From an uncultured Lentisphaeraceae bacterium (GTDB taxonomy: Bacteria > Verrucomicrobiota > Kiritimatiellia > RFP12 > DVOR01), in assembly GCA_946056345.1 (NCBI GenBank), contig CAMGJH010000079.1:1-5980 (forward strand): 5,980 bases of DNA, written 5' to 3'. Below the pieces are notes generated by a model. It searched no databases, was not told where the DNA came from, and saw only the letters and a program-made list of their open reading frames with translations. The position numbers were made by a program, and so were the translations under genes. Shown here piece after piece: positions 5,772 to 5,980 of this stretch (position 1 is its first letter; the number at the start of each line of letters is the position of its first letter).

Positions 5772-5980
5772 ATGGCGATGGACATCGAGCGTTTGGCCAC
5801 GGCAGTGGCCTTGCGATTGGATGGAACGGTCTCCCATTGGCCGGAGTACGAACGCCGAGAGATGGCCCGCGAGCAGGTGCTCATCGTGCCCAGCGGAATA
5901 GCCTATAAGTTCCTCTCACGCGCACACACGCAAGCGGACTATCACCTGGATGTCGGCGTTCTGCGCCGAGCAACGGAAGA
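5772..5980 (+). CDS. Putative tail-completion / minor tail protein, 5' part (continues past window)
   Basis: Partial gene open at the right edge, 69 complete codons visible. The protein begins MAMDIERLATAVALRLDGTV, continues SHWPEYERREMAREQVLIVP, and then has SGIAYKFLSRAHTQADYHLDVGVLRRATEE. The layout of an N-terminal helix, a V-L-I-V-P strand, then a 'SRAHTQADYHLDVGVLRR' strand resembles small phage proteins placed after the neck genes (tail terminator or tail-completion type). This is a pattern impression, not a firm family match. ATG 5772 directly follows the previous stop. GGAGG (5763-5767) is only four bases from ATG 5772 but ten from ATG 5778, so MDIERLA may be the true N-terminus. The SD lies inside the upstream gene's last codons, so the two are probably coupled. 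Confidence 0.6.
   Translation, partial: MAMDIERLATAVALRLDGTVSHWPEYERREMAREQVLIVPSGIAYKFLSRAHTQADYHLDVGVLRRATE

Noticed and set aside
1..5980. tRNA genes, CRISPR arrays, insertion sequences, attachment sites, or factor-independent terminators
   Set aside because: No cloverleaf, spaced direct repeats, transposase motifs, or hairpin followed by a T-run was seen. Intergenic space totals only about 30 bases, leaving little room for such elements.

Overview
This window is a piece of a tailed-phage (Caudoviricetes) genome, either a prophage or a free phage. It covers the head-morphogenesis module and the start of the neck/tail module. All seven genes are on the + strand and tightly packed: neighbours overlap by 1 to 14 bases or are separated by 0 to 18. 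Most starts have a clear Shine-Dalgarno sequence, so the host is a bacterium with ordinary SD-led initiation. The base composition is moderately GC-rich by eye. No tRNA, integrase, host gene or attachment site is present, so the host cannot be named. No promoter or terminator was recognised, which suggests one polycistronic late operon running through both edges.

Layout: (1) bases 2-1312 hold the 3' part of a cytosine-C5 DNA methyltransferase. The window opens just after the place where the catalytic Pro-Cys motif is expected, and the target-recognition region carries about six degenerate repeats. (2) 1299-1487 is a 62-aa gpW-like head-tail joining protein. (3) 1487-2866 is a lambda-family portal. 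(4) 2859-4718 is a prohead protease fused to a Mu gpT-like major capsid protein. It has an in-frame internal ATG with its own SD at 3344-3359 that could produce capsid protein without the protease. (5) 4737-5060 is a DUF2190-type capsid decoration protein with the strongest SD in the window. (6) 5060-5515 is a probable head-tail connector or neck protein with an odd CPCCPC tail. (7) 5526-5771 is a small single-pass membrane protein. (8) 5772 onward is the 5' part of a probable tail-completion protein.

The genes would work together as follows. The portal nucleates the procapsid. The fused protease and capsid polypeptide supplies the shell subunit and the maturation protease. The DUF2190 protein reinforces the expanded shell. 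gpW and the connector-type proteins close the portal and provide the tail-docking surface. The methyltransferase would modify phage or host DNA, most likely against restriction. The order gpW, portal, protease, capsid and decoration, then connectors, resembles lambda, but the protease and capsid are fused and the decoration gene follows the capsid. Terminase, expected upstream, is not in the window.

I see no clearly new multi-gene system. The points most worth a second look are the internal start in the protease-capsid fusion, the repeat-built recognition region of the methyltransferase, and the small membrane protein among the neck genes.
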